DNA of 64,000 nucleotides, taken from Nitzschia sp. DOCU1 (Eukaryota > Bacillariophyta > Bacillariophyceae > Bacillariales > Bacillariaceae). This document shows, piece by piece, positions 1 through 11,183 of the stretch. The position numbers and the translations under genes are program-made. The DNA is taken from assembly GCA_951394045.1 (NCBI GenBank), contig OX596001.1, positions 1,116,001-1,180,000 on the forward strand, given 5' to 3'. The notes beneath the pieces were generated by a model. It did no database searches. It was not told the DNA's origin and was given only the letters and a program-made list of their open reading frames with translations. The stretch's first letter is position 1; each line of letters opens with the position of its first letter.

Positions 1-64
1 CTTGTAAAGTAGTAGATCCTTGTGCTCATGTTAAATAGGTTGTAGAATGGGGTTTGATGGCTTT

Positions 65-862
65 TCAGAGCTCGGACAGTTGTGGATGATTCCCTGCTGT
101 TCTTGTGGGCATTGTGGTGGTGGGTAGGAATCGTGGCTTGGAACGGCAACAGCACGAGTAATCTTCTCGCAGAAAAGTTTCCGGCGTCCAAATTCCTAAT
201 CGACACTCGAGGATAAATCCAACTTGGGGATACAAAAACAAGAGCATCAACACGCCATTCAACACAAAACTCATGACGGGAGACGCTCCCACCATGGCAT
301 TTTCTTGAAACAAGGCTTGCATTTCGTCGTCCAACTGCAACGCCAAGAAACAAAAGGCCACAAAATCAGCAATCAACGTCAAGGCATGCAATCCGACGAG
401 CCATACTCGAAAGGTGGCAGCTCCAAACGAGGAAAGTATGGCCGTTCCGAGTGCTACCCCCAAGGATAGTACTCGATTTTGATAGTACTCGGCGACAACC
501 ACCTCGACTTGGTCGGCAAAGGCATCGTCGTCATAGGCACTACTGTAGGCAACGACAGTATCTTTGGACATGATCAAAAAGGTTGCCAGACCAATAAACA
601 AGGAATTTGCCCACATGACCGCTCGTCGATAATCACAAAGACAGGCACAACAAAGCGAGCCTTGCTTTTCTTGCAAGTACATGGGAATTTCATCTTCGAC
701 ATTCATTATTTCCAATGGGGCCATTTCCAGGGGTATGGTCGTTTCTTGTACAGGTTCGAGAGTAGGAGTAGCAGTAGCTGCCACCGCGGTATCATCCTCC
801 ACGCAAGTGCCGCCCTGATGCGGATACAAATGAGAAGCATCAACGTTATCTTCTTCTCTCAT
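65..862 (-). CDS. Four-helix membrane protein of a diatom-type family
   Basis: A 265-residue uninterrupted frame. Residues 1-65 are acidic and probably cytosolic. Next comes a Cys-rich juxtamembrane motif followed by R-R-A-V (CCACLCDYRRAV, about 71-82). Four hydrophobic stretches follow, at about 83-100, 131-150, 155-178 and 197-218. The tail is short and holds a CCCRSK cluster. From memory, multi-copy diatom and oomycete membrane proteins share the Cys-rich plus RRAV entry into the first helix; their function is unknown to me. I see no enzyme or transporter motif. The start lies in an A/T-rich context and no splice sites are needed. Coding status is fairly sure from length and membrane topology; the function is not known. 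Confidence 0.7.
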   Translation of the reverse strand: MREEDNVDASHLYPHQGGTCVEDDTAVAATATPTLEPVQETTIPLEMAPLEIMNVEDEIPMYLQEKQGSLCCACLCDYRRAVMWANSLFIGLATFLIMSKDTVVAYSSAYDDDAFADQVEVVVAEYYQNRVLSLGVALGTAILSSFGAATFRVWLVGLHALTLIADFVAFCFLALQLDDEMQALFQENAMVGASPVMSFVLNGVLMLLFLYPQVGFILECRLGIWTPETFLREDYSCCCRSKPRFLPTTTMPTRTAGNHPQLSEL

Positions 863-1385
863 GATGATTTGATTTTATTCGAAATGAGATGATTAGAGTC
901 CTCGCTACGGGTACAAATTCCTGCAATAATAATATGAGAGGGATAGTATTAGACGTGGTGATGCGACCCTACGACCGGCTTTTTGTTGTCTCTATCATAC
1001 TTTGTAGTGGAATAGAAACGAGGCCATGGTCATCGGTTATTGATGATGACGATGATGATGCCCACGAAAGGGGGTATCATCGGCTTCTTCTTCCAAATAA
1101 CCCTACCTACCTATTGTTTCAGTCGACTGTGTCAAAGGTTATTGGATCAAAGAAGTCTTTCACGGACAGAACGAACAAATACGCTCTTTATCGTCCGTTC
1201 AACGTCCACGTAGGCCCTGACGAACTGACACGACTGTTCCCTTTTTTCGTATCTTTGACACCACACCATTTCTCATTCGGCCATCGAAGAGAAGAATCAT
1301 CCCACTCTTTCCAAAGTTGGGAGTTCTGTCATCATTCGACTTTTTCTCAAAGCCTCCTTTATATCTTTGCCTCTATCTTTTCAAC
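863..1385. other. Intergenic region, divergent promoters
   Basis: This lies between the minus-strand membrane protein and the plus-strand small gene starting at 1386. Short open frames cross it, but they have no recognisable composition or motif. A GATGATGAC-type short repeat lies near 1043-1060. It probably holds both promoters. Confidence 0.5.
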
Positions 1386-2056
1386 ATGAGACCATCCTTA
1401 CTGTCATCGAACTTGCTCTACGCTTGGGCGACGGCGCTGTCTTTTTCGGGCATGGGCGCTTTCGCCTTTCACCTGGTGGCTCGCCCCGCATTCACATTTT
1501 CAACGCGGATGAGAACCACGACGAAACCGTTGTTTGTGACGCGAGATGAATATTTTCAACCTCACTTCGAAGTTCTGGAGCAACCACACAAAACATATGA
1601 CTTTGACTTTGAACGAATCCTCGAGTGCGCAAAGTCTACGTCTGGAGAATGTCCCATTGAGGAAATGACGCAAATGATGGAAGGTACGGGGTTGCTGCTG
1701 CAACTGTTCGTTTCAGGGCGCAACAAATACCGTTGCTGCTTCTGCTTCTGGTTATGGTGGGTTACCATGTCGTCGTTACTCACTCGTCGCTTTTACCTTT
1801 TAATCTACTCATCGGCTCTCGCGTAGAGTTGGAACGCTTGGATGCCAAGTCGCCAGAAGGCGGTCGTCAAACTGTGTATCATGCTCTTCAATCCCAAGTC
1901 GAATTGGCGGCTGCTCGCAACGAATTGGAAGCGTTGGGAGACTTGGCGATTGCGACTGCAAATGCCGACGCGGATATTCTACCCCACCAATCGCCGAGTG
2001 ACGTTCAAAATTTGATGCGTCAAATGCGAGATATTGCTGAACACGAGGAACACTAA
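1386..2056 (+). CDS. Small probably plastid-targeted protein, two exons
   Basis: Proposed CDS is join(1386..1683,1827..2056), 175 aa. The 143-bp intron has GT at 1684 and AG at 1825-1826, and the join is in phase (codon GAG split after its first base). The N-terminus has a hydrophobic signal-peptide-like stretch (residues about 8-30) ending in GMGAFAFH. This resembles the ASAFAP signal-peptide/transit-peptide junction of diatom plastid proteins, in which an aromatic residue directly follows the cleavage site. The rest is a soluble, mostly helical, acidic domain (FERILECAKSTSGECPIEEM; later LQSQVELAAARNELEALGDLA) ending in DIAEHEEH. I do not recognise the domain. Plastid targeting is inferred from the N-terminus only. 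Alternative acceptors exist inside the intron. Confidence 0.6.
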
Positions 2057-2643
2057 TACGAAAGCTATTGGCTATTAACTTGGACGATCTGATTGAGGCG
2101 CCGATGCTACAACAAACATTATCTGCTATCATACCAACATAAACCACCGAGTGCCATGTCGAATCTCAAACTACACTCGCCACTCCTAATCTAGTAAACC
2201 AAGGGCGATCCTACATAGATGCCATCGCTAGCGCTATTTAAAACCAAAGGCCCGTGTCTCTTGTAATTACCTGCTTTATGGCTCGTACCAGTACCATAAG
2301 CTCTACCGGTAGCAGAGAGTGCTGGGGGTGTAGGACTCTGAGCCGATGAAAGCTACCCCTCTACTACTAGAAGTTTCGATTATCCCCCGCTGTCTGACTG
2401 CCCGACGATTCGACTCTAGTAGGGTGCCATTGACATGATAGGTGCTACTCTAGCCAACATGAATCGAGCGGGCAACAACTCCAACGCTCTTTGGAGGCCA
2501 CTAGTACTAGAATACGGCCCCAACAGGATGTGCTTGTTAGCTTCTTAGGTTGCAGGTTCTACAACTCTTCAAGAACAAACCAGTAAAAGCAAATAGCTAC
2601 TAGCTTAGCATGGTTTCTCTCACGATTGTTCCGACGAATTGTT
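2057..2643. other. Intergenic, nothing recognised
   Basis: Convergent 3' regions of the gene ending at 2056 and the ankyrin gene ending at 2644. There are several CTAGTA-type short motifs but no coding frame, RNA gene or clear repeat. Confidence 0.4.
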
Positions 2644-3927
2644 TTATCCATAACAGCAGTAAAAGTCCTTTGTTTCCTTTTGACTGCTGCTGTTACGTCG
2701 ACTCTTCCTGCTACTATCAGACATGGTGGATGAACTCCGAAACAATTGATTAAATGCGGATACACCCCCGGCACCCCCTGATAATCTTCTGCGTCTGCGT
2801 TCTTGATTCGTAGCCTCTATCAAACTCGAAACAATCAAATCATTGGTTTTGAGTCCTTGATGGCTTCGTTTGGCACATTGGACTGGCGTCTTGCGTGCCT
2901 TGTCCTTTAGAAACAAGGTTTCGGGAGCGTGAGCAATCAAGACCTCTAGGACTTGCCACTGGGGATGTTGCACATTGGCCGCCAGATGCAAGGGCGTGCG
3001 TCCAAATCGATCGACCTGATGCAGGGCTGGCGGGTGTGCTTGCGCTAGCTGTTCCAATAAAGCGGTAGGGATGGGCTGGGCATCGTACTCGCGGGAACAC
3101 GCTAAATGAATCGGAAACCGATCGCGAGTATTGGGAACTTGACACGCTTGAGGAAAGGTTTCCAATAGCGACTGAATGATGAGGGGGGATCCATGCATGG
3201 CGGCATAATGCAACGGCAAATTGCCTTCCTGATCATTGTGCTGAAGGGCCTGAGGACGCGCTCGGCAAAGATACGTAATGACTTCAGGAAAGGCATCCTT
3301 GACTACGGCAATGTGAATGGGCAAGCGTCCAACACGTGGTTCTGCTTGAAGAAGAGAGGCGGGGTGAAGGGTCACAAGAGCGTCCAAAACGCATACAGGC
3401 GTCCCGACGACGCCACACAGCCAGTGCACTAGCAGCCCAGTCGAGTTTTCGCCCTGAACTACCATGGGAATATCATTGCGTTTGGCCAAGGAAGGATCTT
3501 GTTCGAGCAATTGCAGGACTTGTTGCCAGGCGGCTGACTGAACGTATTGGAGCATTGTCGGGAGTCGATCCACTGATGATGTTGTGCAGGTTGTTGCTGG
3601 AGTTATTGCAGCAGCATCCGTTTGAGGTTCTTCGTCTCGAGATTCTTGTTCCGGCGCAGCAGCCGGACCTGTTCTTTCCATGGCGGTGTCTTGCGTTTGA
3701 AAAGTCGATATATGTTTGTGCTGGGGCAATGATGTGTCTCCCGTGTAGGAGTCTTTCAAGTAGATGTCATCCAGAGTGGATTCGAAGCACGAAGATTCCG
3801 AAGCTTCTCCACAATCCACAATGAGCAAACTCGGATCGGTAAAGCATCGACGATGACCTCTCTTTTCTTGCTGATTATTCTTCAATACTAGTCTTTGGCG
3901 TTGTCGTCGTTCCAAGGATGTCTTCAT
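2644..3927 (-). CDS. Ankyrin-repeat protein
   Basis: A 427-aa open frame with no intron needed. Residues 1-120 are polar and low in complexity. From about 125 there are tandem helical repeats of about 33 residues. The clearest ankyrin consensus stretches are GRLPIHIAVVKDAFPEVITYLC, GNLPLHYAAMHGSPLIIQSLL, DRFPIHLACSRE and GRTPLHLAANVQ, each the x-PLHxAA type. The last repeat is degenerate (KARKTPVQCAKR), and a basic Ser-rich tail (SSSTMSDSSRKSRRNSSSQ) follows. Ankyrin repeats bind proteins; no partner domain is visible, so the role is unknown. Many diatom ankyrin proteins have this design. Confidence 0.85.
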   Translation of the reverse strand: MKTSLERRQRQRLVLKNNQQEKRGHRRCFTDPSLLIVDCGEASESSCFESTLDDIYLKDSYTGDTSLPQHKHISTFQTQDTAMERTGPAAAPEQESRDEEPQTDAAAITPATTCTTSSVDRLPTMLQYVQSAAWQQVLQLLEQDPSLAKRNDIPMVVQGENSTGLLVHWLCGVVGTPVCVLDALVTLHPASLLQAEPRVGRLPIHIAVVKDAFPEVITYLCRARPQALQHNDQEGNLPLHYAAMHGSPLIIQSLLETFPQACQVPNTRDRFPIHLACSREYDAQPIPTALLEQLAQAHPPALHQVDRFGRTPLHLAANVQHPQWQVLEVLIAHAPETLFLKDKARKTPVQCAKRSHQGLKTNDLIVSSLIEATNQERRRRRLSGGAGGVSAFNQLFRSSSTMSDSSRKSRRNSSSQKETKDFYCCYG

Positions 3928-4148
3928 TCTGCTATCATACTAGTAGTGGCCCTGTTCGTATCAATGGCAATGCTTTGTTGTTGTTGAATTGCAAGAGAGA
4001 GTGGAGGAGAAAGGCGAAAAAGTAGTGCATTCTGACACCTGTCAAAGGTGTTCCCCAAATGATCTGTAGATCAATAAGTAAAAAGATGTGGACCTTATGG
4101 AATGCCAGAGTCTTTAATGCCTAACGGAACTTCTTCTGGAACTTTTGT

Positions 4149-4514
4149 TTAACATTGAATCTTGTATTCCTCTCCGTAATATGCCCAAACTTCCGGGAGT
4201 TTGGTGTAATGCAAGTGCAGGAGGCAACTCCGCTTATGAGCTGAGATATCTTCCGGTCTTTTGTGGGTTCTCTGGCCGACGCCGGGGTGTCTACTAAACC
4301 AATCACAGTAGAGAATGGCATCAAAAGGTATCGCGTCAATGGAGGAAGTTTGCAAGGGTTCGGGCGCGGTGGACGGACGAACGGGTTGCTCCGCAAGTGA
4401 CGTCACGGTCGAACGTCCCATTCTTCGGCCGTCTGCGACGATCTTGGAAGGCGCCAGCCAAAGATCCAAAAAAGGTGCCGCCGGACAACGATGACGTTCT
4501 TTTGCAGATGTCAT
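4149..4514 (-). CDS. Hypothetical small protein
   Basis: A 121-aa frame divergent from the ABC transporter gene (59 bp between the two ATGs). It contains an aromatic segment, IPFDAILYCDWFSRHPGV, and a tail with HLHYTKLPEVWAYYGEEY. I recognise no domain. The composition looks protein-like compared with overlapping shadow frames, but there is no independent support. Confidence 0.35.
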   Translation of the reverse strand: MTSAKERHRCPAAPFLDLWLAPSKIVADGRRMGRSTVTSLAEQPVRPSTAPEPLQTSSIDAIPFDAILYCDWFSRHPGVGQRTHKRPEDISAHKRSCLLHLHYTKLPEVWAYYGEEYKIQC

Positions 4515-4572
4515 GCACTATTCGTCAAAATAGTTCTTTCATCTTCTGGTGTGTTGCTTTGTAACTTGCACC

Positions 4573-7480
4573 ATGTCTGCCGATAGTTCTCCTAGTGGCA
4601 GCAATCAAGCCCCACTGACCGACGTGTGGATTTCGTGTTGCTGCGCCGCCATAACCTTTCAGCTGTTTCGATTGTCGATTGATGCCATTCAAACGGCCAG
4701 TCAGAAAACCTCCAAGGACTTTGTGGAAGATCATCACACGATCAAGAAGACTGAAGAGTATGGCGAATCCAAAACTGAAGAGAGGGATCCTTTACTAGCC
4801 GCATCAGGAGCAGCAGCAACGCCAGTTCTGCAGGCCGTGCCGTCGCGCAACAAGGCGGCGGTATGGTCGTTTCGCGTACAAGTGCTCTTTTGCGTATTGC
4901 TCCTGGCAGATGCTTTCCTCAAGATTGGATCAGTGGTACCTCCCCTGGTGACGGGGGCGGCCTTTTGTGTCGTCTTCTTGGGTGCCTTTTTGACGCTACG
5001 AGATTTGCAGCGACAACGTTTGGGGGTGATCTCGAGATTGTTCTACTTGGCGGCGGCATTAACCATGTGGTTGCCGATCTGTATTTTGTATTACAAGGAG
5101 CGATCCAACTCCGTGACGGGAGATGAACTAGTCGTCAATACCATGGGTCTCTACGTTTTGCTAGCGATTGCAGAATGTTGCTTTTTGGACTGGCCGCATC
5201 AGCAGCAACCTCAGCAGCAAGCCTCACTCGAAGAACCTTTGGCAAAAAAGAGGTTGTCGCGCAGTGCCATTGTGACGCTACTCAAACCTTACTTTTGGCC
5301 AGATGAAACCTCTGAATCGGCCACGGTTAATCGCCTTCGAGCCATTTTGACATGGATTTGTGTCATCCTTTCCAAAATTTGCAACTTGTATTCGCCAATG
5401 TTGCTGGGGTGGGCCTCGACGGCATTGGCACATGAAAATTATTGGGATTGCATGTGGTATTCCGTCGTGTATTCGGTCATTCAATTTTTCGGAGCAGTCT
5501 TCAAGGAAGGTCAATCCTTGATTTACCTCAAAGTTGCGCAAGCTGCCTTTGTGCAATTGTCAGAAACGACCTTTCAGCATTTACATTCGTTGAGTTTGGA
5601 TTGGCATCTGCGAAAGAAACTAGGAGAAGTCATTCGGAGTATGGATCGAGGCATCGACGCGTGGTACGTAGTATTTTGTGGATTCATCGTTCTTGTTATA
5701 GATACCAAGTCGACTCACCTTCTACGCAGCGACACGCTCATGAAGTATCTATTCTTGTGGCTCGTTCCAGCTTTGGCGGAATGCTTGATTGTTTGTATCA
5801 TATTTGCAACCTACTTTCAATACACGCCCTTGGCAGGTACGTGCGTCGATTGAAACAAGCTAGAGCCAACTAACTGTCGCCATTCCTCACCAAATCTCTC
5901 TTGCTTGATATTAGCCTCGGTCTTTTACTTTGTCTGGATGTACATCGTATGGACTATTTTGGTCACACTCTGGCGCAAAAAGTTTCGCAAGGCTGTCGTA
6001 CAGTCGGATAACGAATGGCACGATCGTTGTACCGATTCCCTCTTGAATTTTGAAACCGTCAAATACTTTACAGCAGAAGACTACGAAGGACGGCGCTTTG
6101 GAGAAAGTGTACGCAAATATCAGGCGGGCAGTACACAAGTGCAGGCTAGTTTGAGCTTTTTGAATATCAGTCAGCGGTTGATTCTTCAAGTGTGTTTGGC
6201 GGTCGCTCTTTGCCTCTCGGCCATGGGGATTCAACAACGCGCCAGGTGTTGTTATGACAATGGGTGCGACTCGGCAGTATCCGAGTGCTGTCAAGCTTTG
6301 ACGCAACTCGAATGTCCGGGAATGCAAGTGGGAGACTTTGTCGCAGTCTTGACCTATGTCGCACAACTCTTTGCTCCACTCAACTTTTTAGGCTCAGTCT
6401 ACAATGCGATTGTCATGGCTCTTATTGATCTGGCCAATTTGAGCGAGCTGCTAGCGCAAGATCCGGATATTGTGGATGCCCCCGATGCCATCCCCTTGCC
6501 CATGGTCAATGCGGAAGATCCGGATATTGCGGTCGAATTCGACAATGTCTACTTTCACTATCCGACACAGCCCACCACCAAAGGTTTGAAAGGCTTGAGT
6601 TTTCAAATGAAACGAGGTACTACCACTGCGATTGTAGGAACTACAGGCGCGGGCAAGACGACAGTCTCGCGATTGCTATTTCGCTTCTACGATGTCTTGG
6701 GTGGTAGCATCAAAGTCAATGGCGTCGATGTGCGAACCGTCCAACAACGTTCCCTTCGCCAGGCAATTGGAGCCGTGGCGCAAACGAGCAGTTTATTCTC
6801 GGACACAATCCGAGCGAATTTGAGATATGGACGAAGGGACGCGACCGATGAGGAATTGGTACAAGCGGCGCGGGATGCACAACTCTTGCCTTTCATCGAA
6901 TCATTGGATGAAGGGTGGGATACCATGGTTGGGGATCGGGGATTGAAATTGAGTGGTACGTCAATGCGATTGATGGGCAACATCGTCTGCTCCACGTCAA
7001 CCTAGTTCCTGACGCCCTAATCTCTTCTGATTATAGGTGGAGAACGTCAACGAGCGTCTATTGCACGATGCCTTCTCAAGGATCCTCCGTTTGTCTGTAA
7101 GTGCAACAAACTTCGAGTCGTTCTTTGGTCTATATTGATTCATTAACACATTTTCTCGCTCTTGCCGACCGCGTATAGTATTGGACGAGGCAACAAGTAG
7201 TTTGGATACCATTACCGAGAATAGCGTCCAAGACGCTCTCGATCGACTCGGTACAGAAAGGACTGTTTTGGTAATTGCTCACAGATTGGGAACCATTCGC
7301 AATGCCGACAACATTATTGTATTGAAAGATGGTGTCGTGGCCGAACAAGGTACCCACGATGAGTTGCTTGAAAAGAATGGCCTGTATGCCGAAATGTGGA
7401 CCATGCAACTCCATTCCAATACAAGTACTACGGCAAGCCAAGAATCCTTGACGGCTTTGAATGATGTCGCGAACCTGTAG
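4573..7480 (+). CDS. ABCB6/HMT1-type ABC half transporter, five exons
   Basis: Proposed CDS is join(4573..5663,5730..5836,5915..6955,7037..7096,7179..7480), 866 aa. All four introns are GT..AG, 66-82 bp, and each join restores the reading frame through a conserved block. The product has an extra N-terminal membrane region (several helices, residues about 95-235), a six-helix ABC exporter domain, and one nucleotide-binding domain. That domain has Walker [10 protein letters not shown], the signature LSGGERQR (created across intron 3) and Walker [13 protein letters not shown] (created across intron 4). The block [20 protein letters not shown] across intron 1 is typical of the HMT1/ABCB6/ABCB7 group. 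Members export thiol or glutathione conjugates, porphyrins or Fe-S intermediates from organelles or vacuole; the substrate here is not readable. A start at 4549 in the same frame is possible. Confidence 0.9.
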
Positions 7481-7550
7481 AAAAGCGCATACATACGACC
7501 TTTTATGTATATAGATAGGCAACTAGCGAGATACTTTACAGGACATATTG

Positions 7551-8823
7551 CTATTGTAATTGCTTCGCCGATTTGACTTTGACGGGCATCCATCCCTTTA
7601 GCCGCAAGGAAAACGGTCCTCCCTTACGCGACCCGGAGTTCTTGGAGCCAGGGATAGCTTGAATAGTCTCTGGTAGCTCTGCACGATCAGCTGGATCGCA
7701 GGAGACGGACGCATACACAATCTTGTCGCCTTGGATAATGTACGAGGCAGGCATCGGCAACGGCCAAGGCGGCTCATCTTTTCCCACCAATGAACAATCC
7801 ATTTGATTGCGCAACCCGAACTGTTTGGCGACCTGATTGTGCTCATCTACCAGTAACGGGAAGGTTGCACCCGAATTTTCAATGGACAAATTGCCCGGGG
7901 ATTGAGGAGAGAGCGCAACGAGATGGGCGCCCTTGCTTTGGATTTCAGAATAGTGGCGTTCAAATTCTCGAAGCGTCGCCATGCAAAGCTTGGACCAGTC
8001 TCCATAATAAAAAGTTACCACCAATGGTCCTTGCCGCAATAGCTTCTTCGAGTCGACTATCATTGTTTTCCCATTTGGGGAAGATGACATTGTGGTAGGC
8101 AAAAGGCGGGAGCATCTCCTCCAACTTTTCTGGCCGCTTTACAAATCCCAGACTGCTTGGCGGCTAGCAGTTCACCTTTCATGACATCATATTGTTCCTT
8201 GTCCATAGTCCCGCTAGTAGATCTCCAATCGGCCACTTCAAAGTCCAATTTCTCCTTGAGCGTCTTGAGATGACGTTCCAGGTCCAAGGGTGGCAAGTGG
8301 GGCAAAAGGTCCTCAGGATCCGCGGCTCGTACTGGTGGATTAAATTCCAAAAACTATACACGATGCGCCCATCTTGTCCGACCACATACGTTGCCAGCAA
8401 TGGGATGGCCCAGTCCTCTTGATAGGTTTCGACGATCTCGCGATGGTACGGCCGGAGTGCTTCATCGAAATCCCAGGCAATATTAAGAGCTTGTGCAAAT
8501 TCCGCACGGGTATCACTTAACACATGAAAGTTTAATTGGGCGACATCGACAATCTTGCGTGTTTGCTCCTGTACCATCCGCCACGGGAAAAACGTCACCA
8601 CCAGAGGACCCTTCAAACGCAGATCCACACTACTTATAAGCTTTCCATCTCCACCGGGCAAACAAAAATCGGGCCACGTATAGCCTGTTTTTAGTGCAAA
8701 ATCCAGCACTTGCGAATCTGCGTATTCCTCGAGCTTGCCGAGAATCAGTTCCAACACGGCTTCAGGAGTTTCCTCCATGAGTTCCTTCGTTACCGAATTC
8801 AGCTTTTCCTGCAGGGATGACAT
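7551..8823 (-). pseudogene. Two-domain peroxiredoxin-like gene with two frame breaks
   Basis: Three overlapping minus-strand frames together encode one tandem thioredoxin-fold protein. Domain 1 (from 8823) has WPDFCLPGGDGKLISS and GPLVVTFFPW; domain 2 (to 7551) has APAFCLP, GPLVVTFYYGDWSKLC and GAHLVALSPQ. This is the pattern of AhpC/TSA-like family proteins. The frame shifts once near 8345 (after RIVYSF) and once near 8095 (after APAFCLP). Neither break has room for a normal intron. In domain 2 the usual peroxidatic W-C-x-x-C is W-S-K-L-C, so the first cysteine is lost; domain 1 has no cysteine there. Either the gene is decaying or the assembly has single-base errors. As it stands, peroxidase activity is doubtful. 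Confidence 0.65.
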
Positions 8824-9351
8824 AGTGAACAGAATTATGCTGTTGATAGATAGAATAGACTCGAACTACCGGAAGAGGCCGGCAAAGTCTTGGGTTGACG
8901 CTATCGCCATGTTTGACAATCGAAATCATGGTGATGACGATGGGAAAGTTTTTTCAAAGGGCAGAGGGGGAGACCATCAGCTGTTCGCTAGCCAAAGTTT
9001 TTTCGGTATATTTTTGTCAAACGACACGCAGATACCCATAGGTGGACCCAATTTCGCGTGTCAAAAACAGCCTCAAAAGGCCACGAACCTATTGCCGCAA
9101 GAGCCTTCCGTAAAATTCCGCTCACATTGTCCGAAATGACCAAGGAAAGATATCTTCTTTGGAAATGACCCTCGTCAACTTGCAAACCATTGTGTCAGCT
9201 ACTACTAGCAGGTGTCACAGATGCAATGCAACCAAGAGGACGCCACTTACTCAACCATTGCCAGTATTCAAAATCTGGACTCAACAAAATGGAACTGCCA
9301 TGAGTGATGTCGAATCTACAAAAAACATCTTCTGTCAAGCGAAATTACAAT
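8824..9351. other. Intergenic, nothing recognised
   Basis: Upstream region of the peroxiredoxin-like gene. Short frames only; no repeats or RNA gene seen. It marks the change from genic DNA to the subtelomere. Confidence 0.4.
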
Positions 9352-9930
9352 GGGTTAGGGTAATTGGTAATCGCCCCCAGCTCGTCATGTTTGTCCATAT
9401 GACCTCCCCCAGCTCATCATGCTCGTTCACATGAGCTCCCTGCCCTATCCCGGGGTGACGATATAGATATAAAGACGATATTATTTGTGAGACCTAGATT
9501 AGCTCTACTTGTAGAGATTTCTTCAGGGAAGAAATTTCCAATAAACAAGCTCGAAGGATGAATCCTTTGAGTTTGAGTTGGAACGCGTCGAGTTCCTTCT
9601 TGATATCATCAGCAAGACCCCAAGGTTTTGTGTTAGATTTTGGACAAACGAGTAGTATTTATAACTGTACATGTATATATTTATCTGCCGAGAAATCTGG
9701 GAAAAATGGGTAATTTTACTTAACGATTTGTAAGTTTGTACAGCCGTTGGTGGTAACTACTTGTGCCCCACTACTCTAGCGAGGGGCTGGACAGCTGGCA
9801 GACAGACAGGATCCGTTACTATTGGGGAGCACCTGTAACGGCATCCCACACACTGCAGCATGCGAGAGCACCTGCTAACAATCACCACCACTCACAATCT
9901 CTCACTCGCCATGCCCACCTTCACAGCATA
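9352..9930. repeat. Start of subtelomeric repeat zone
   Basis: It opens with GGGTTAGGGTAATTGGTAAT at 9354. This is the same telomere-like seed that begins the repeat units at 11184, 11937 and 12934. It continues with CCCCCAGCTCGTCATG / CCCCCAGCTCATCATG direct repeats (about 9370 and 9405) that also recur, diverged, in those units. The remainder to 9930 has no coding signal. Confidence 0.6.
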
Positions 9931-9931
9931 A

Positions 9932-10609
9932 TTGAACAATCCGGACTACGATCCCCGGATCCTGGTCAAACACAGGGAAGCTAACTGTGTTTGCCCCAAG
10001 TGTCTCTTGTTCCTCAACAAGGAGCCTCCCATGGAGACAGACAAGGAGAGGATTGCCTCCTACAGGTTTGAGGAACGGGCTGCCAAGAAGGCCAAACGTG
10101 AGCCGGCAAAGGAGGAAAGGAAGGGACTTCAGCACAGCATTACTGACTTTATTCATTCTAATAAGAAGGCTGCTACGAAGAAGAAATCAGCTCTGAAGAA
10201 GAAAGCTCCCCCAAAGGATGAAGGTTCCAACAAGGAGAATGGCAAGGCTGCTTCTGTGGGTGCTGGTGTGGGTGTTGGGCTCCAGGGGAATCTGAGTGGT
10301 TTCGTGGTTATGATGGGCAAGCGACATGTTCCCCCTGTGGATTCCCCTCCGGTACCACCTTTGCCTCGTTTGCGCGTCCCAGAGGAGTGGGTGGGTGCAT
10401 GTGAGGAATACCCCATTGTTTTGGATGGGGCCAATGACAACGATAACAGCAGCTTCACGAGCTGTTGCGTCTTCCGAGCAGAGAACGAATTCGAGTGGGA
10501 CCACAACGATGCTATGGGGGGGTCGTCTAACACTACAAGACTACGGAAATTACAGCTTCTGTTTGGTTTGGTTTGGTTTGGTCGGAGCATTGTTTTTGTG
10601 TTAAAATAA
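9932..10609 (+). pseudogene. Lys-rich protein with Zn-like CxxC and PIP-box-like motif, start missing
   Basis: A 225-codon frame that has no ATG at its head: it opens at a TTG. An ATG at 9911 lies in another frame and stops after six codons, which suggests a frameshift or 5' loss; the first in-frame ATG is at residue 33. Visible features are NCVCPKCLLFLN (CxxC), a charged stretch, QHSITDFI at about residues 71-78, then a Lys-rich segment (KKKSALKKKAPPK). QHSITDFI resembles the PCNA-interacting Q-x-x-I-x-D-F motif. The C-terminus runs into a GTTTG microsatellite (10557-10580), and AATAAA follows at the stop. The subtelomeric position fits a decaying gene copy. Confidence 0.4.
10557..10581. repeat. 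GTTTG microsatellite
   Basis: Four to five tandem TTTGG units at the 3' end of the Lys-rich frame. Confidence 0.8.
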
Positions 10610-11183
10610 AATTATGTGTTTGAATTTGCATGTGGTATCTGTGGGTGCACGCCGACTGTGTGAGTGCGCGCGTCATGCGTGCTGTACAAATGGACAGAAT
10701 GTCCATTTGTTTGTCCATTTGTTTGTCCATTTGTACAGCTGTGGATTTGTTACCGGAGGCTACGAGGCTGGCCGGCGCGCTGTCCGTCTGTACTGTTTTC
10801 CTCTCAGTCCTTCGTCCGTCTTTGCCTTCCCGGTGGCACGAAATTGGTGGTTGGAGCGGCGATTTTTTGTTGGAATTTTTGTGTTTGTGTTGTTATCCTC
10901 CTCATTTTGTTTTATTGTCGTGTCATTTTGTTTTATTGTCGCGTCCTCCCTACTCTCCCGGTAATGTTCTTGACTGTTTCCGGACCCGATTTCTTCGTGG
11001 TAACGCCGTTTGGTGTGTAGGCGCCACCGTAGTGAGGCGCCACCTGCAGAAGGAACACTCCGCCTGCGCCGTGTCAAACATGGAGGTGGAAAGGGCTCTG
11101 GCCGAGCGAGTCCTTTCTCTACGAGAATACGGGAGGGATCTTTCTGAATATTTGGTCCCGGTGGCCGGGAGCAACAGCAGATG
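10610..11183. other. Subtelomeric spacer
   Basis: Long overlapping frames exist on both strands but none has a domain or protein-like composition. It contains a direct repeat of about 17 bp (TTTTGTTTTATTGTCG at about 10905 and 10927). No gene called. Confidence 0.4.
10681..10739. repeat. 16-bp perfect inverted repeat with 12-bp tandem repeats
   Basis: GCTGTACAAATGGACA at 10681-10696 is exactly inverted at 10724-10739 with a 27-nt loop. The 3' arm region is itself three tandem copies of TGTCCATTTGTT. It could form a hairpin in DNA or RNA. Confidence 0.8.

Noticed and set aside
889..1389. 166-codon plus-strand frame
   Set aside because: No motif or protein-like pattern; overlaps the start of a better supported gene.
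3336..3824. 162-codon plus-strand frame
   Set aside because: Antisense to the well-supported ankyrin gene; no protein-like motif.
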